Below are positions 38,830-49,158 of a stretch of DNA of 64,000 nt, piece by piece. Below the pieces are notes generated by a model that did not search any database, was not told the origin of the DNA, and saw only the letters and a list, made by a program, of their open reading frames with translations. How positions within the stretch are numbered: the stretch's first letter is position 1; every line of letters begins with the position of its first letter. The stretch is from Styela clava (Eukaryota; Chordata; Ascidiacea; Stolidobranchia; Styelidae): assembly GCF_964204865.1 (NCBI RefSeq), contig NC_135255.1, positions 10,259,135-10,323,134 on the forward strand, written 5' to 3'. The position numbers and the translations under genes were made by a program.

Positions 38830-39107
38830 GTGAGTGATAATGTGCCGTTATAAGTTTTGAATATTCATGAGTCCCTCATTTCAATAGAAAGCAGATGGCA
38901 AACTACTGTTATTGGTGGGCCTAGGCGTAGGCCTACCCTACTTGCAGACTTGACTTGTGTAAGGAATTCATCATCAATTGTCATAAGGTATTGTTTCCCT
39001 AGTTAGCAGGTAATCTTTTACTAAGCGTGAAAAGTTGAATAGATAGCCAAAGTTTAACGCTAGTGGTCATGCAAAAAATAACCAGAATTTAATTGAATTC
39101 CTTATCT

Positions 39108-39295
39108 AGGAATACGCTCGCCACCCATCTCTGATCACCCTGGTAGTTTCACAGGTTCCAATCCCATGCGGGGATAGTTGTGTGCGAGAGAATTGCAGCT
39201 CTCCTCTCACGGAGGGTGGTTCACACGACTGCTGGTCGGTTACGACATCCTCCACAATCAAGTCCGTGCTTTTGAAAACAAATAACTGGCTAACT
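39108..39295 (+). repeat. SINE family 1, 5'-truncated copy
   Basis: Starts at ggaatacgctcgccaccc and keeps the decayed B box (aggttccaatcccatgcg), body (gctggtcggttacgacatcc) and aagtccgtgc. The 3' tail is lost after caaataactgg. Confidence 0.75.
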
Positions 39296-39504
39296 AATTC
39301 CGACTTGTACGACTGTCATTGGTAAAAAAGATATGCTACCCGGAATCAAATTCATTTACCACTAGTGTTTGTGGTGGGATATGGACATAAATTTTACCAC
39401 TTGATCGTTAGATTTTATGAAAACTCTACAATTATCTGGCCACATAGTTAGTGCAGGATCATGATATCGAATGAATCTGTATCCATTATCTTACAGATAT
39501 GGAT

Positions 39505-39938
39505 GCGACAATGGAATGGATTGGGACAGTGCCAGAACAATAGGAAAGCTGAATTTGATTTAAAATCAATAGATAACCCACAGTGTAGTGAGTGACAATT
39601 AAAAAGAAAATTAAACAATTTCATGCTGTTATCCCGTAACTCCGACTGTGGTATCGCCTAAGTTCATTTAAGGGTCATGGCTGCAATGTAATGACTTAAA
39701 CCGCGAAATAGAAATATAGAAATCAAGTGTAAGTGACAATGAAATGTAATGTTTAAATTATCATAAATTGTGAATTTATCCATCTCTTAAGGTTCTAATG
39801 TTTTAATTTGTTAATAAAATAGGTTTCTTTCGTTTGCCGGTATACTTGATCTCGATATAGTTTTTCTATTCCAATTACCAAAAGATCGTTGATGGAATGG
39901 CCTGATTGATTGAAATGTTTGCCAACTGCAAGATCTTG
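39505..39938 (-). mobile_element. Penelope-like element 3' end, inverted copy
   Basis: The minus strand matches 46055-46475 nearly base for base. It starts at the codons for DLAVGKHFNQSGHSIN in the GIY-YIG domain and continues through the 3' UTR. Small indels break the reading frame near the end. The copy is truncated at its 5' end inside the endonuclease domain, as target-primed retroelements often are. Confidence 0.85.
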
Positions 39939-39968
39939 TAACTGTAACTTGTAAATGTAACTTTAGAC

Positions 39969-40270
39969 CAGTGGTTCCCAACCTTCTATATCACGTGGTC
40001 CCCTTCCGACGGCGTTTAGCACTCATGGACCACTGTTTATCATCCCAGTGGTATTTGTAGTGGTATTTTGATTGATAAATTCTTACCCTCATTATGATCA
40101 AACATTTCATGCTCGACAAGGTGAAAACACCCTGTGAAATAACCTTATCAAGTGGGAAGAACGGAAGGTTTTCCTATGAAGAGTTCATTCAATACTGTCC
40201 ATTGTACAAAAATGATGTCATTAACAAATTTGAGTGCATAAAAATGTCTAGCAAGCGAGAGAAAATTCAC
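39969..40270 (+). mobile_element. hAT-type element fragment (CAGTGGTTCCCAACC end)
   Basis: Starts cagtggttcccaacc at 39969. The interior (cattatgatcaaacatttca, tgctcgacaaggtgaaaaca) is the inverted counterpart of 44260-44385, and both copies read KHFMLDKVK-like peptides. It is a decayed non-autonomous hAT relative; the other end is not clear. Confidence 0.6.
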
Positions 40271-41614
40271 ATTAAGGAAAATCGTTGATGAAAGTGTATT
40301 TCGGAATACGTGTGTATGAATGGCTACCAAATACATCAACACCTCTGATTATATGATAATAACCCTATACCAAGAGCGTAGCCAGCCTAAATTTATTTTT
40401 TGAGGGGGGGGGGGGACAATATCTTAAAGAATCTCTCTACAGACTTACTTCGCTGTGGAAGATGAACAAGCGCGCATTTTAATATATACGGGTTGGTTAA
40501 TTTAATGAAAGGATTATTGATAGAAAGCCAGGAAAAGTCATCTTTCAGTAAATCCTTATAAAATATAATATTGTTGGAAAATGCGTAAAAATTTATGTAT
40601 CACTGCGTTATTTATGCTCACAGAATTTACAACGATACGGCTTGGAAAAGCTCTTGATCCGCGATCTTCAATATACAACGCCAACCTACGCTGAATACCA
40701 CGCTATCGCATCCAGTTTAATGAATTTTTTAATGGAAATCAAGAATGAGTTCTAGCAATCAAGAAGTCAAGTCAAGTTCATTTTCTCCAACCATTGAAAA
40801 AAAAAATCCAAAACAAATTACGAGACAATGAAAAATTCAACAAATTTACTGGGGAAAGGAAGTTGCGGGCAACCAAAGCTGGTTATCGAGCAGCGACACC
40901 CGAGGGGCAATTATGTAATTTGAAATTTTGGAGTTCGGAGTTTACTGTCTTTTACGCTGGCTTTCAACATTATCAGTAAACAGCAACGGTGACCTACCTT
41001 ACCGGTTACGCTCGTACAGGTACCGGTACGGTTCCGTTACCAAGACATTGAAGAAAATAAAACTCTGATGTAAATAAAAACCTGTTACAAGGTCAGAAAA
41101 TATCAACACTTCGCCTTTATATCTTTACTTGGAGACACTAAAGTTCTTCGAACGATTGCCGATCCTTGATCCCATAAAAATTTCCTTTGTGCTTTAGTAT
41201 CGCAACAAGTTTTTCAGCTGGTTTTGAGAGTTGACGTTTGTAATGTATCGTACACGAGTCGCTCAAATTTACTGATAGCTTATTTTAGCCTAGTTTATTG
41301 CACCAAGACTAATTTTTTAATATTTCAAAGCTAATATTTCCAAAGCTATTCTGAGGACATGATGACGATTAAGGAATTTAATACACAAATATTTTTCGGA
41401 AACACAACTGAAACTGACAAACAACACGCAAAACTATGAAAACGTGGAAATGTTAATAGTCATGTTTGAATGTTTGTCTGAGCAACAGAAGCGACTACAC
41501 AAGTTATAATTGTTACGTCATTTTTGAGTTAATATTGATTGGTTATGGTTACAGGAACAAGAGAGCTATACTCAAATATATGAACACAAAAATGTAACAG
41601 CCTTGCAACTTTTT

Positions 41615-41790
41615 GTTCATGCGGCGCCAAATTATCAGGGAAAAAACTCACGGCGCCCTGACACGAAAAAAAAGCGCTGCTTTTGAATAAAACTCAATTT
41701 TGTGATCGTTACTGTGTAATTCATGCCTTTAAAAGTTTGTAAACATGTAGGCCTGAGAATAAAATGCAAAAGGTCGACTCTTCTTCCTTA
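41615..41790 (+). repeat. Interspersed repeat, partner of 29090-29275
   Basis: Contains gcggcgccaaattatcaggg, actcaattttgtgatcgtta and cattcatgcc, matching the reverse complement of the 29.1-kb copy. Non-coding; class unknown. Confidence 0.5.
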
Positions 41791-42123
41791 TCTCTGTCTG
41801 TTTTCCCTTTGAAATACCTAAAAAATCATTCATGTTCGCCATACTCGGTTCAGCAAGTAAATAAACGAGCTCACGAAAATGCAGCAAGTCTTTTCTATGT
41901 TACGTAAGAATGGCGGCGGACATTACTTTACAGAAGGTGAACGACATGGAAAGACAAAATGAATTTATTGATTCATATACACAACACTTAAAAATAAGAA
42001 ACAATAAAAATTAATAATAAATACAATATGTAAAATATTCATTCATATTTTAGCTAGGTTTAACACAATTCTGCTAATTTTCGGAACCCTTTGGTGAACG
42101 CCGCTTTATGCGGCTTCCTCACA

Positions 42124-43261
42124 TCACGAACCAAAGTGTTTGTTTGTTTCCATCACAAAGCGCCCTGTCTGCGGCAGAGAAGTTAACTTGGTGGGGATGT
42201 CTGTAACCTTGTTTTGTTTTTTCGGGAAGAAAGATGTCAATATTTGCCATCTATCTTTTAATGTCATTAATATGCATATGACATTGACAAAAATCATCGT
42301 ATCTGCTGTTGCCACGCGGATTGACGAAGGAAAGTGTTCTGGAATTAGGATGGAATTTACCACAAGAAATATCATGTCTGTGAAAACAGTAACACATGTC
42401 CAGGTGAGTATACGCCGAATTGTTTTTTGTATTTCACTAGGATTCGAAGTTCCTGTATTGCACAAAAGTGTGATCCATTTTGAGCCTTGGTTTACTGATT
42501 TGTATTCCACGGTATTCTTTACAACTGGGTAGAGGAACAGGCCAAGAAGGCCGAACTGAGCTAAGAACATCGGAAGGTACATGATAGGGAACAAGTGTAT
42601 AATTTTGCTTTTTTTTTAACACACATCCTTGTGATATCGACTCTTGACGATTAAATATAATAAAAACAATCATAAGTAGAATCAAATGCGAAGAAAGCGT
42701 CGCAAATATTCCCCAACTCAAAAAATTGAAAAATTTTCCTGTAGTCGTGATCTGATTATAAACTACCCTTTGTCTCACCCATAAGAAGCAATAAACAAGA
42801 TATATTATAATCAAGGCATAAATCTTTGCCACAGTATCGAGTACATTACATAGAAATGGAGAGTTTGCACCTCGAGGTGCCCAGATGTATACTTGCGTTA
42901 TCAGAAATTTTTGAATGGTGAATACTAGAACTATCGTATAAATAAGGTGCAAAAATCTTCCATTGAAAAATCCCGTCGTTTGCCTTCTCTTCCATTTTGC
43001 ATTCTGGATACAGTAAAAAACGAAACTCGCTAACATCCAACAGGATACTAAAAAGAGAACTGCTTCAGATGCTTGTGATACCGCCAGTAATGCATTGATC
43101 AAGTAATCGTTCGAATCCCCATCGCCAAAGTTGAATGTTTGATTTAATGCCGCTGTCGAATTATCTTCCATAAACGGGTTGTTAGTTGCGGATTCGCTGG
43201 AATTCCAACTGCTATTGTTCGGCATCTGATTTGTAGCGACCATTTTGTTCCCGAAATTCAT
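42124..43261 (-). pseudogene. Seven-transmembrane orphan receptor-like gene with one-base frameshift
   Basis: Single-exon gene on the minus strand. The first frame (from 43261) has an N-terminus with several N-x-S/T glycosylation sites. It then has TM1 (AVLFLVSCWMLASFVFYCI), TM2, TM3 opening with a cysteine (FLCNVLDTVAKIYALIIIYL) and followed by FLWVRQRVVY in the usual DRY position, TM4 (LILLMIVFIIF), and an extracellular GC as for a TM3-ECL2 disulfide. After residue 217 the frame is lost in a run of nine A (42609-42617). The next frame continues with TM5 (FGLLGLFLYPVV), TM6 (WTCVTVFTDMIFLVVNSIL) and TM7, then stops at 42124. Together about 378 residues would fit a class A-like receptor. I do not recognise the family and the DRY motif is absent. 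Real frameshift, recent pseudogene or assembly error in a homopolymer are all possible. Confidence 0.7.
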
Positions 43262-43863
43262 TCTATTTTACTTTCTTATCAAACGAGGAAAGAAACCTGA
43301 TTCAAACACAGAGTATCATATAAAATTTGCTACTAGCAATTCAGTCTTGCACAAGTACTGACAGTGACAGAAAATACCAGGCAAGGCGATATATATCATG
43401 AAACACATGCGCTAATTAATAATACATTCGTAAAATCTTATTTCAATAGGTAATTTGTTAGCGTCATAGCGAAGAATAGAAACCTTAAATATGTTGATTT
43501 TGTTATTAAAGTCCCAAAGATCTTTTCAATCTATTATTGATGATTGTTTCTCACATTTGTTATGGATTACTTTTTAACATTTTTTGTAATGCAATTTTGC
43601 GGCATTTGCAGTAAGGCATAAATTCATACGCTTTATCCAACACCATGTTGCTCTATTCTTCAACGATTTACTGAAAACCGGACCTATTCTGGCTTCCTAT
43701 CTATAATCCCTTCACCACATGAACCAAACGAGATGGATGGAAATGAGCTGGAACCGAAAATAGTATCTTCGCGTGCATATATTCTTCTCAGAATAAGTGA
43801 TGACATCGTTAAAAATTTCCCTATCTGTTGGCGAAGATAATGTAGAAGTTGTATTCATCATCA

Positions 43864-44118
43864 GCGACATAGCCGGGGATTTTAAAAGAGGAGGGGGGGG
43901 GGTAAATTTCTAATTGTCAAGTTAGACCATATCAGCTAGTCCAGTTGGTCCAGACGGTGGCCGGAAACGTGGTTTCTCAAGAGTCTTGAGGTTTTAAAAA
44001 GCGTCTTCAGCTACCAATCATCGCTATGTATGATATATACAAGAAAAACGCTTTTTTAAATAAAAAAGGGGGGGTTGGTTGTCTGACCCTTAAAAACTCC
44101 ACCCTCTGGCTACGCCCA
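43864..44118. mobile_element. hAT-like element with G-run ends
   Basis: The left end cagcgacatagccgggg leads into a G run and the right end tctggctacgccc is its imperfect inverted partner. The same type of ends (ggcgtagc / gctacgcc plus G or C runs) bounds the elements at 48844-50641 and 62739-63020. Flanks attcat/attcat may be part of a target duplication. Confidence 0.5.
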
Positions 44119-44259
44119 ATTCATGAACCTATAGAAACAAGCATATATTACAGACACGAACACAACTGGTGTTGGCTGTACTATTGAATGGAGGTTTCCA
44201 ATTGGAGGCCCGGGGACCGCAGAACAGTTAAAGGGGAACCACAATGCTAGGCGCGAAAC

Positions 44260-44486
44260 TGATTTGACTTTTCCTGCATAAGGAAACTCCTCGTTCTTCC
44301 CAGTTGATAAGGTTATTTTACAGGGTGGCTTCACCTTCTCGAGCATGAAATGTTTGAACATAATGAGGGTAAGAATCTATCAATCAAAAAATATATATAA
44401 ATACCACTGGAATGATAAACAGGGGGCCATGAGTGCTGAAATACCCCGGAAGTGGGTCAGGAGCCTTAAAAGGTTGGGAACCACTG
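44260..44486 (-). mobile_element. hAT-type element fragment, inverted relative to 39969
   Basis: Ends aaggttgggaaccactg at 44486, the inverted CAGTGGTTCCCAACC terminus. The interior (ccttctcgagcatgaaatgt, ttgaacataatgagggtaag) is the reverse complement of the 40.1-kb copy. Confidence 0.6.
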
Positions 44487-44720
44487 GTATAGAGTTACAT
44501 TACATTCCCATATCACAAAATTTACTGCGACACCTTTGAGCTCGTTAATGCCATAATTATTTAACCGTTCCCATCGCGTAATCTGTTTGAGCTGAAATAT
44601 ATTGGGTTTTAAGTAGGAATTCTTAAACGAAATCTCAGCGGCTAAATGGTAATGCTATTGAGCAATATTGCTAGTTACTTATTGATCTTAAGATCGGTAA
44701 GTATGTTAATAGGTATTTGT
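44443..44720 (+). repeat. Segment duplicated at 48190-48470
   Basis: About 280 bases starting cccggaagtgggtcagg are repeated almost identically at 48190. The match crosses the hAT terminus, continues through gagctcgttaatgccataat and ends after the near-palindrome gatcttaagatc and atttgtctg. A shorter relative lies at 60836-60910. Confidence 0.8.
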
Positions 44721-45019
44721 CTGTTTGTTTGTCTGTTAGATGAACGCGATATCTCACGAAGGAGAGGAATCGAAACCGCAGTTTCGATCGATAAGTCTCT
44801 GGTTTCCGACTAATATTAGCTCGTTAGCATATTAGGAGGTTTTTAGTCTAAATAAATAATTAGTAATCCATAACACATGTGAGAAACAATCATCAATAAT
44901 AGATTGAAATGATCTTCGTAATATTTAGGAACAAAATCACTATCCTCAAGGTTTCTATTCTGCGACATAACGCTAACAAATTATTGAAATAGGATTTTAC
45001 GAATGCATTATTAATTAGC

Positions 45020-45100
45020 GCAGTGGTTCCCAATCTTTTTTGGTCGCGGCACACTATTGAGCTCTTTAAATATTCGCGGCACATCTATCACAAAACATGA
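45020..45100 (+). mobile_element. hAT-type terminus, CAGTGGTTCCCAATC
   Basis: Begins cagtggttcccaatctttttt and continues ggtcgcggcacac, with a second cgcggcaca 30 bases on, as in the element at 58746-59221. The other end is not identifiable. Confidence 0.5.
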
Positions 45101-45611
45101 ACATTTTCTACTCATAAAGCCATTTTGCTATAAAAATTTTTTTTTTTGTTATGTATTATAAGCACTTCGCAATGAATATATAAATATATAAAATGATGAA
45201 AAACAAGGAAGATCAGATAAGGGGAACTTTATTCGTGTAAATACAACATACCCTGTATTTAGTAAAAGGTATAGGATGATAATGGTGAATGTCAGTGGGA
45301 CTGATATGCCTGACGCCTGAAGTTTGGCTTTATATTCCTGGGAGAACTATGCGTTCATATCAGCGGCATATGTTAAATACAGCTATTATGGAGTGAATTC
45401 GGCATTCTATTCCGATTTTGCGCCGCCTCTGATCTTTCTCATCGCCGTTTGTAAAAAAAAATGGTCCCAATTATAAGCCAAATATAAGCAATAATACCAT
45501 TTTTCACGCCGGAATGCAGCTATTTATGAAGACGATAGTAGGCCTTTTATGATTTTACTATTCTGTTCTGCCTGTTTTATTTTCGTATTAAATAGTGAAT
45601 AAAAATCTTGC

Positions 45612-46625
45612 AAAGTCACATTTGTTACTAATTACCATCCTAATCAACCAAACTTTGGAAAAATTTTCTCTAAATATCAATACATACTAGACAACAACGA
45701 AAGACTGAAAAACATCTTCCCGGCACCCCCAAAATTGCATGTAGAAAGTGCCCAACATTACAGGACAGACTAGTTCGGGCCAAGTTGAAACCGGAATCAT
45801 CAAGAGGAGTAAAATCAGCTTTCTATAAATGCAACAGGAAATCATGCTCAACCTGCAAATATTCAGAGGAAACTAAAACAAGCACTAGCAGCACCACAAG
45901 ACTTAAATGAACATCAATCAAAGAATAACGTGCAATTCAGAAAATGTCATATACCTGATAACCTATAGAAAGTGTGGCATGCAGTACGTCGGTGAAACAG
46001 GCAGACATTTAAAATACAGAATTACAGAACACATTAGAAGCATCAATCAAAAAAACAAAGATCTTGCAGTTGGCAAACATTTCAATCAATCAGGCCATTC
46101 CATCAACGACTTTTTGGTAATTGGAATAGAAAAACTATATCGAGATCAAGTATACCGGCAAACGGAAGAAACCTATTTTATTAACAAATTCAAAACATTA
46201 GAACCTCTAGGGATGAATTTAAGAGATGGATAAATTCACAATTTATGCTAATTTGAACATTACATTTCATTGTCACTTACACTTGATTTCTATTTCGCGG
46301 TTTAAGTCATTTCCTTACATTGCAGCCATGGCCCTTAAATGAACTTAGTTACGGGATAACAGGATGAAATTGTTTAATTTTCTTTTTAATTGTCACTCAC
46401 TACACTGTGGGGTATCTATTGATTTAAATCAAATTCAGCTTTCCTAATGTTCTGGCACTGTCCCAATTTTATTTATATCTCTCTATCGCAAACAGACACA
46501 ACATTTGAAACCAATATTTATGTGCATGCATTGCGTTTCTTGTTATAGTTGTAAAATGCTTGTCTGAAGAAGTCTGACCTCGGTCAGACGAAACGTTACA
46601 AAAATATATTTGTGTTCGTGTGCAG
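45612..46625 (+). mobile_element. Penelope-like retroelement fragment: RT end, linker, GIY-YIG, 3' UTR
   Basis: The first part reads VTNYHPNQPNFGKIFSKYQ and LKNIFPAPP, the C-terminal end of a Penelope reverse transcriptase. After a frameshift come DRLVRAKLKPESSRG and CNRKSCSTCKYS, the zinc-binding linker. After another shift the intact ORF at 45907-46233 (108 aa) holds the GIY-YIG endonuclease: VIYLITYRKCGMQYVGETGRHLKYRITEH with conserved GETGR, R and downstream HFNQSGHS. The 3' UTR follows. Most of the RT is absent, so the copy is 5'-truncated and not autonomous. An inverted partner lies at 39505-39938. Confidence 0.88.
46559..46597 (+). ncRNA. Hammerhead-ribozyme-like motif in Penelope 3' UTR
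   Basis: The sequence gtctgaagaagtctgacctc followed by ggtcagacgaaacgtt has the core order ctgaaga, a perfect 7-bp stem (gtctgac/gtcagac) with a 4-base loop, then gaaa. Hammerhead motifs are known in Penelope-like elements. One extra A sits between the core and the stem, and stem III would be minimal, so self-cleavage is doubtful. Confidence 0.35.
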
Positions 46626-46854
46626 CAAAACTCTTGAATTGAATAGAATAGCCATTTACACTCCTGCTACAGCATCCTTGCGTAATACGCATACGGATCC
46701 ACCTGCGCAAATGCATAGAGAGCAAGGAAAGGTAGTTAGTTTCACGCAACCTCAACTGTTAGTTATGGAATGAATGGATGGCAAAGTATAAGTTGCAACA
46801 AGACCAACCACAGTTGGCACAAGACCACAGCTTACGTGACTTGATAATACATCC

Positions 46855-47125
46855 TTAGTATCCATTTATTGATGCTTATCGTAATGACAAAGTAACTTGT
46901 GATTACTGTGGATTGATGGAGATAAAGTGTCCATTGTGCTTGAACGAAAGCAACTTCAATATGGCCCCATCAAAAAAAAAAAAATTTGTTCGGTGGGTCT
47001 GGTATTGAAGGTTTCAGTCTAAGGTTGGACACAGATACTACAACCAAATACAGTTGCAAATGAAACTTAGCGAGGCGTAATATTGCGACTTTGTGATCTG
47101 AAAGAAAATTTTGATGGGTAGCCGG
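46855..47125 (+). pseudogene. YqaJ-type exonuclease/recombinase remnant
   Basis: One frame reads YPFIDAYRNDKVTCDYC then GLMEIKCPLCLNESNF, matching the YqaJ motif in which E-I-K are catalytic (GLLEIKCP in relatives). After a poly-A run and frameshift it reads HRYYNQIQLQMKLSEA, a stop, and YCDFVI, corresponding to the YqaJ Q-x-Q motif and its YCDFVVW-like end. YqaJ nucleases in animal genomes are usually carried by DNA transposons. Stops and a shift show it is dead. Confidence 0.7.
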
Positions 47126-48189
47126 CTATCCGCAACCTTTTGTTCAAAGAATATCATAAGATATGACTTAAAATTAAAAGTCTAAAATTTTATTTGAGAG
47201 GGGTGTTCTCCAAGCTAATTTGCAAAAGGTATCCATGGTACCAAGTGTATCACACACTTTACAGTAATTATAAATTATATTTAAAAAATAAAGCACCTCA
47301 AAAATGTATTTTTAACAAAAAATTGGTTTTATCTGCAGATACCAGGTTTATATTGAGGTTGACCATTTCAATGCTAAATTTTTCTTAGTCAAAAGGCACA
47401 CTTGATTCGCAAAGATTTGTGAATGCGCACAGTACACCAATTTGTCTAATGTTTTGATTCCATAGGCAGGAGGTTGTGGGTCGGTGCTGCTCAGGATGGG
47501 ATATATTTGCTTATAAATGCATATTACGTGTTTCACATGAATCCATCGTGCTCAGATTTGACTGTTTTCAAGATCTGAACGAAGGCTCCAACTGCTTAAT
47601 TTTATCGGTACACGTGGGAATTTTCAGTGGGGCATACATGGGTCAGTTGGAGTCACTAACATCAAGATATCTATAAGCAAGGATAAAATAACCTGGAAGT
47701 AACATTCCATAATTTAGAGTAAAAAATGTATCTGCCTCCACAGCCCTTTCAAATGAAAGATATGATGCCTTGAGGGGTAATTTCTATCAAGTATTTTACA
47801 GTGTTATGGTTCTTCTAGTGAAAATGGGTTTAGGCGGCTTCTTTTAAAGTGTGGTAGGTCTAGTCAAAAGACACATTAAACAACTGCAAAGTGAAATTGC
47901 AACGCATACAAGTTAACAGAATTTGTTGAAATGGTCCTGCCTTTTGCCTTTCCTCAAAATCCACCTTTTTCTAACTATTCTTTTCCTCTCTAGGAGTGGC
48001 GAAAATTCAAATATTGATGGGACATAATCAGCTGATAATGGGTTATCTTTCATTTTTTCTGAAAAGAAATTACACACAAATCATCATTTGACAGTGTCAC
48101 GTTTGTGCATCAGATCAGTAATAGAACCATTCTATGTCGAGATTAGCTAGCCAGGTATTTGTTTTCATTTGCGTCTCTTATTGCAAAAT

Positions 48190-48470
48190 CCCCCGGAAGT
48201 GGGTCAGGAGCCTTAAAAGGTTGGGAACCACTGGTATAGAGTTACATTACTTTACCATATCACAAAATTTACTGCGACACCTTTGAGCTCGTTAATGCCA
48301 TAATTATTTAACCGTTCCCATCCCGTAATCTGTTTGAGCTGAAATATATTGGGTTTTAAGTAGGAATTCTTAAACGAAATCTCGGCGGCTAAATGGTAAT
48401 GCTATTGAGCAATATTTCTAGTTACTTATCGATCTTAAGATCGGTAAGTCTGTTAATAGATATTTGTCTG
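48190..48470 (+). repeat. Second copy of the 44443-44720 segment
   Basis: Near-identical to 44443-44720, including the hAT terminus aaggttgggaaccactgg and the palindrome atcgatcttaagatcggt. A SINE begins some 20 bases after its right edge. Confidence 0.8.
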
Positions 48471-48490
48471 TTGGTTTGTTTCAGTATACA

Positions 48491-48835
48491 GGCGCGGCGA
48501 TGTGGCTTAACGGGCTAAGCGTTAGGAATACGCTCGCCACCGCACCTCTAATTACTCTGCGTGGGTTCGCAGGTTCGAATCCCATGCAGGGATGGTTATG
48601 TGCGAGAGGATTGCTAGACTCCTCGCCGTCGTTGGGTGGTTCACGTAACCGCTGGTCGGTTACGGCTTCCTCCACCACCAAGTCCATGCTTCCGAAAACA
48701 AACAATACAGTAAAACTATTCCAATACCCGACTTGGAATGGTAACCGGACGAGAGGCCGTGGTTCGCCATATGGATGGTCTTATCGGCTTTCCTCCCCCC
48801 CCGGGATAAATATGTAAATCCTATCCTATCCTTTA
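48491..48835 (+). repeat. tRNA-derived SINE (family 1), full length reference copy
   Basis: The tRNA-like head (gcgcggcgatgtggcttaac) contains an A-box-like region, and the B box ggttcgaatcc is at 48572-48582. The body (gtgcgagaggattgct, accgctggtcggttacggct, tcctccaccaccaagtccat) is followed by a conserved 3' part (gaccgtggttcgccatatgg type) and a short tatcc-repeat tail. Other copies are at 18550(-), 29845(-), 39108(+), 52148(+), 55640(+), 63825(-). RNA polymerase III transcription is inferred from the boxes. Confidence 0.9.
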
Positions 48836-49158
48836 TGCTATTGCAGAGGCGTAGCTTAGGGGGGGCAGTGGGGTACATATGCCCCCGGGCGCCAAGGTAC
48901 AGGGGCGCCAAAATGGGGCTTGCAAACATTTCACAAGGGTAAAAAAACGGTCACAAGCAAGATCGTTAGGTTCTTGCCTGCGCACTCCGATGTAAGTTGA
49001 TATTAGTCCTGTGGTGGAGACAAATGGAAACGAAATTTGGTTGACTGATGTTAATACATGTTTTGAGTAATACGTGGTTTTGTATTTCGTTGTTGTCAAA
49101 ATACCGTACTTTGCGGCAGAGTTACATAAAATATATTATACTGTGCTAAAAGACCCCA

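Larger units (their letters stand above)
36986..42123. other. Intergenic region rich in element remnants
   Basis: Holds the ADA-2 3' UTR, an AT-rich stretch to about 38.5 kb without recognisable genes (an 85-codon hydrophobic ORF at 37538 is not supported), the THAP fragment (38636-38829), a SINE (39108-39295), an inverted Penelope 3' end (39505-39938), an hAT end (39969 onward) and an interspersed repeat (41615-41790). Between 40.4 and 41.6 kb I recognise nothing apart from a G-run at 40406-40418. Confidence 0.6.
43262..45611. other. Intergenic transposon-rich DNA
   Basis: The 5' flank of the receptor-like gene has a tatata-rich stretch about 130 bases upstream. From 43.86 kb on it holds hAT-like ends (43864-44117, 44260-44486), the start of a duplicated segment (44443-44720), an hAT end at 45020 and AT-rich DNA. 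No gene is supported. Confidence 0.55.
46621..48490. other. Intergenic DNA with a YqaJ relic and the duplicated segment
   Basis: Contains the YqaJ remnant (46855-47125) and the second copy of the 280-bp segment (48190-48470). Between 47.1 and 48.2 kb there is AT-rich DNA in which I recognise no gene. Confidence 0.5.

Noticed and set aside
42140-42532. A 130-codon plus-strand ORF
   Set aside because: It is the antisense of the receptor-like coding sequence, which has a far better protein signal (membrane segments).
45907-46233. A homing endonuclease or DNA-repair GIY-YIG gene
   Set aside because: The upstream RT end and zinc-linker text, truncated 5' end and second genomic copy identify a Penelope-like retroelement.
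48572-48582. A tRNA gene suggested by a perfect B box
   Set aside because: No complete cloverleaf and acceptor stem could be folded and the sequence continues into a repeated body, so it is a SINE head.
48464-48817. ORFs on both strands around the SINE at 48.5 kb
   Set aside because: They are translations of a tRNA-derived SINE; similar peptides appear at every copy (for example 18667-18879).
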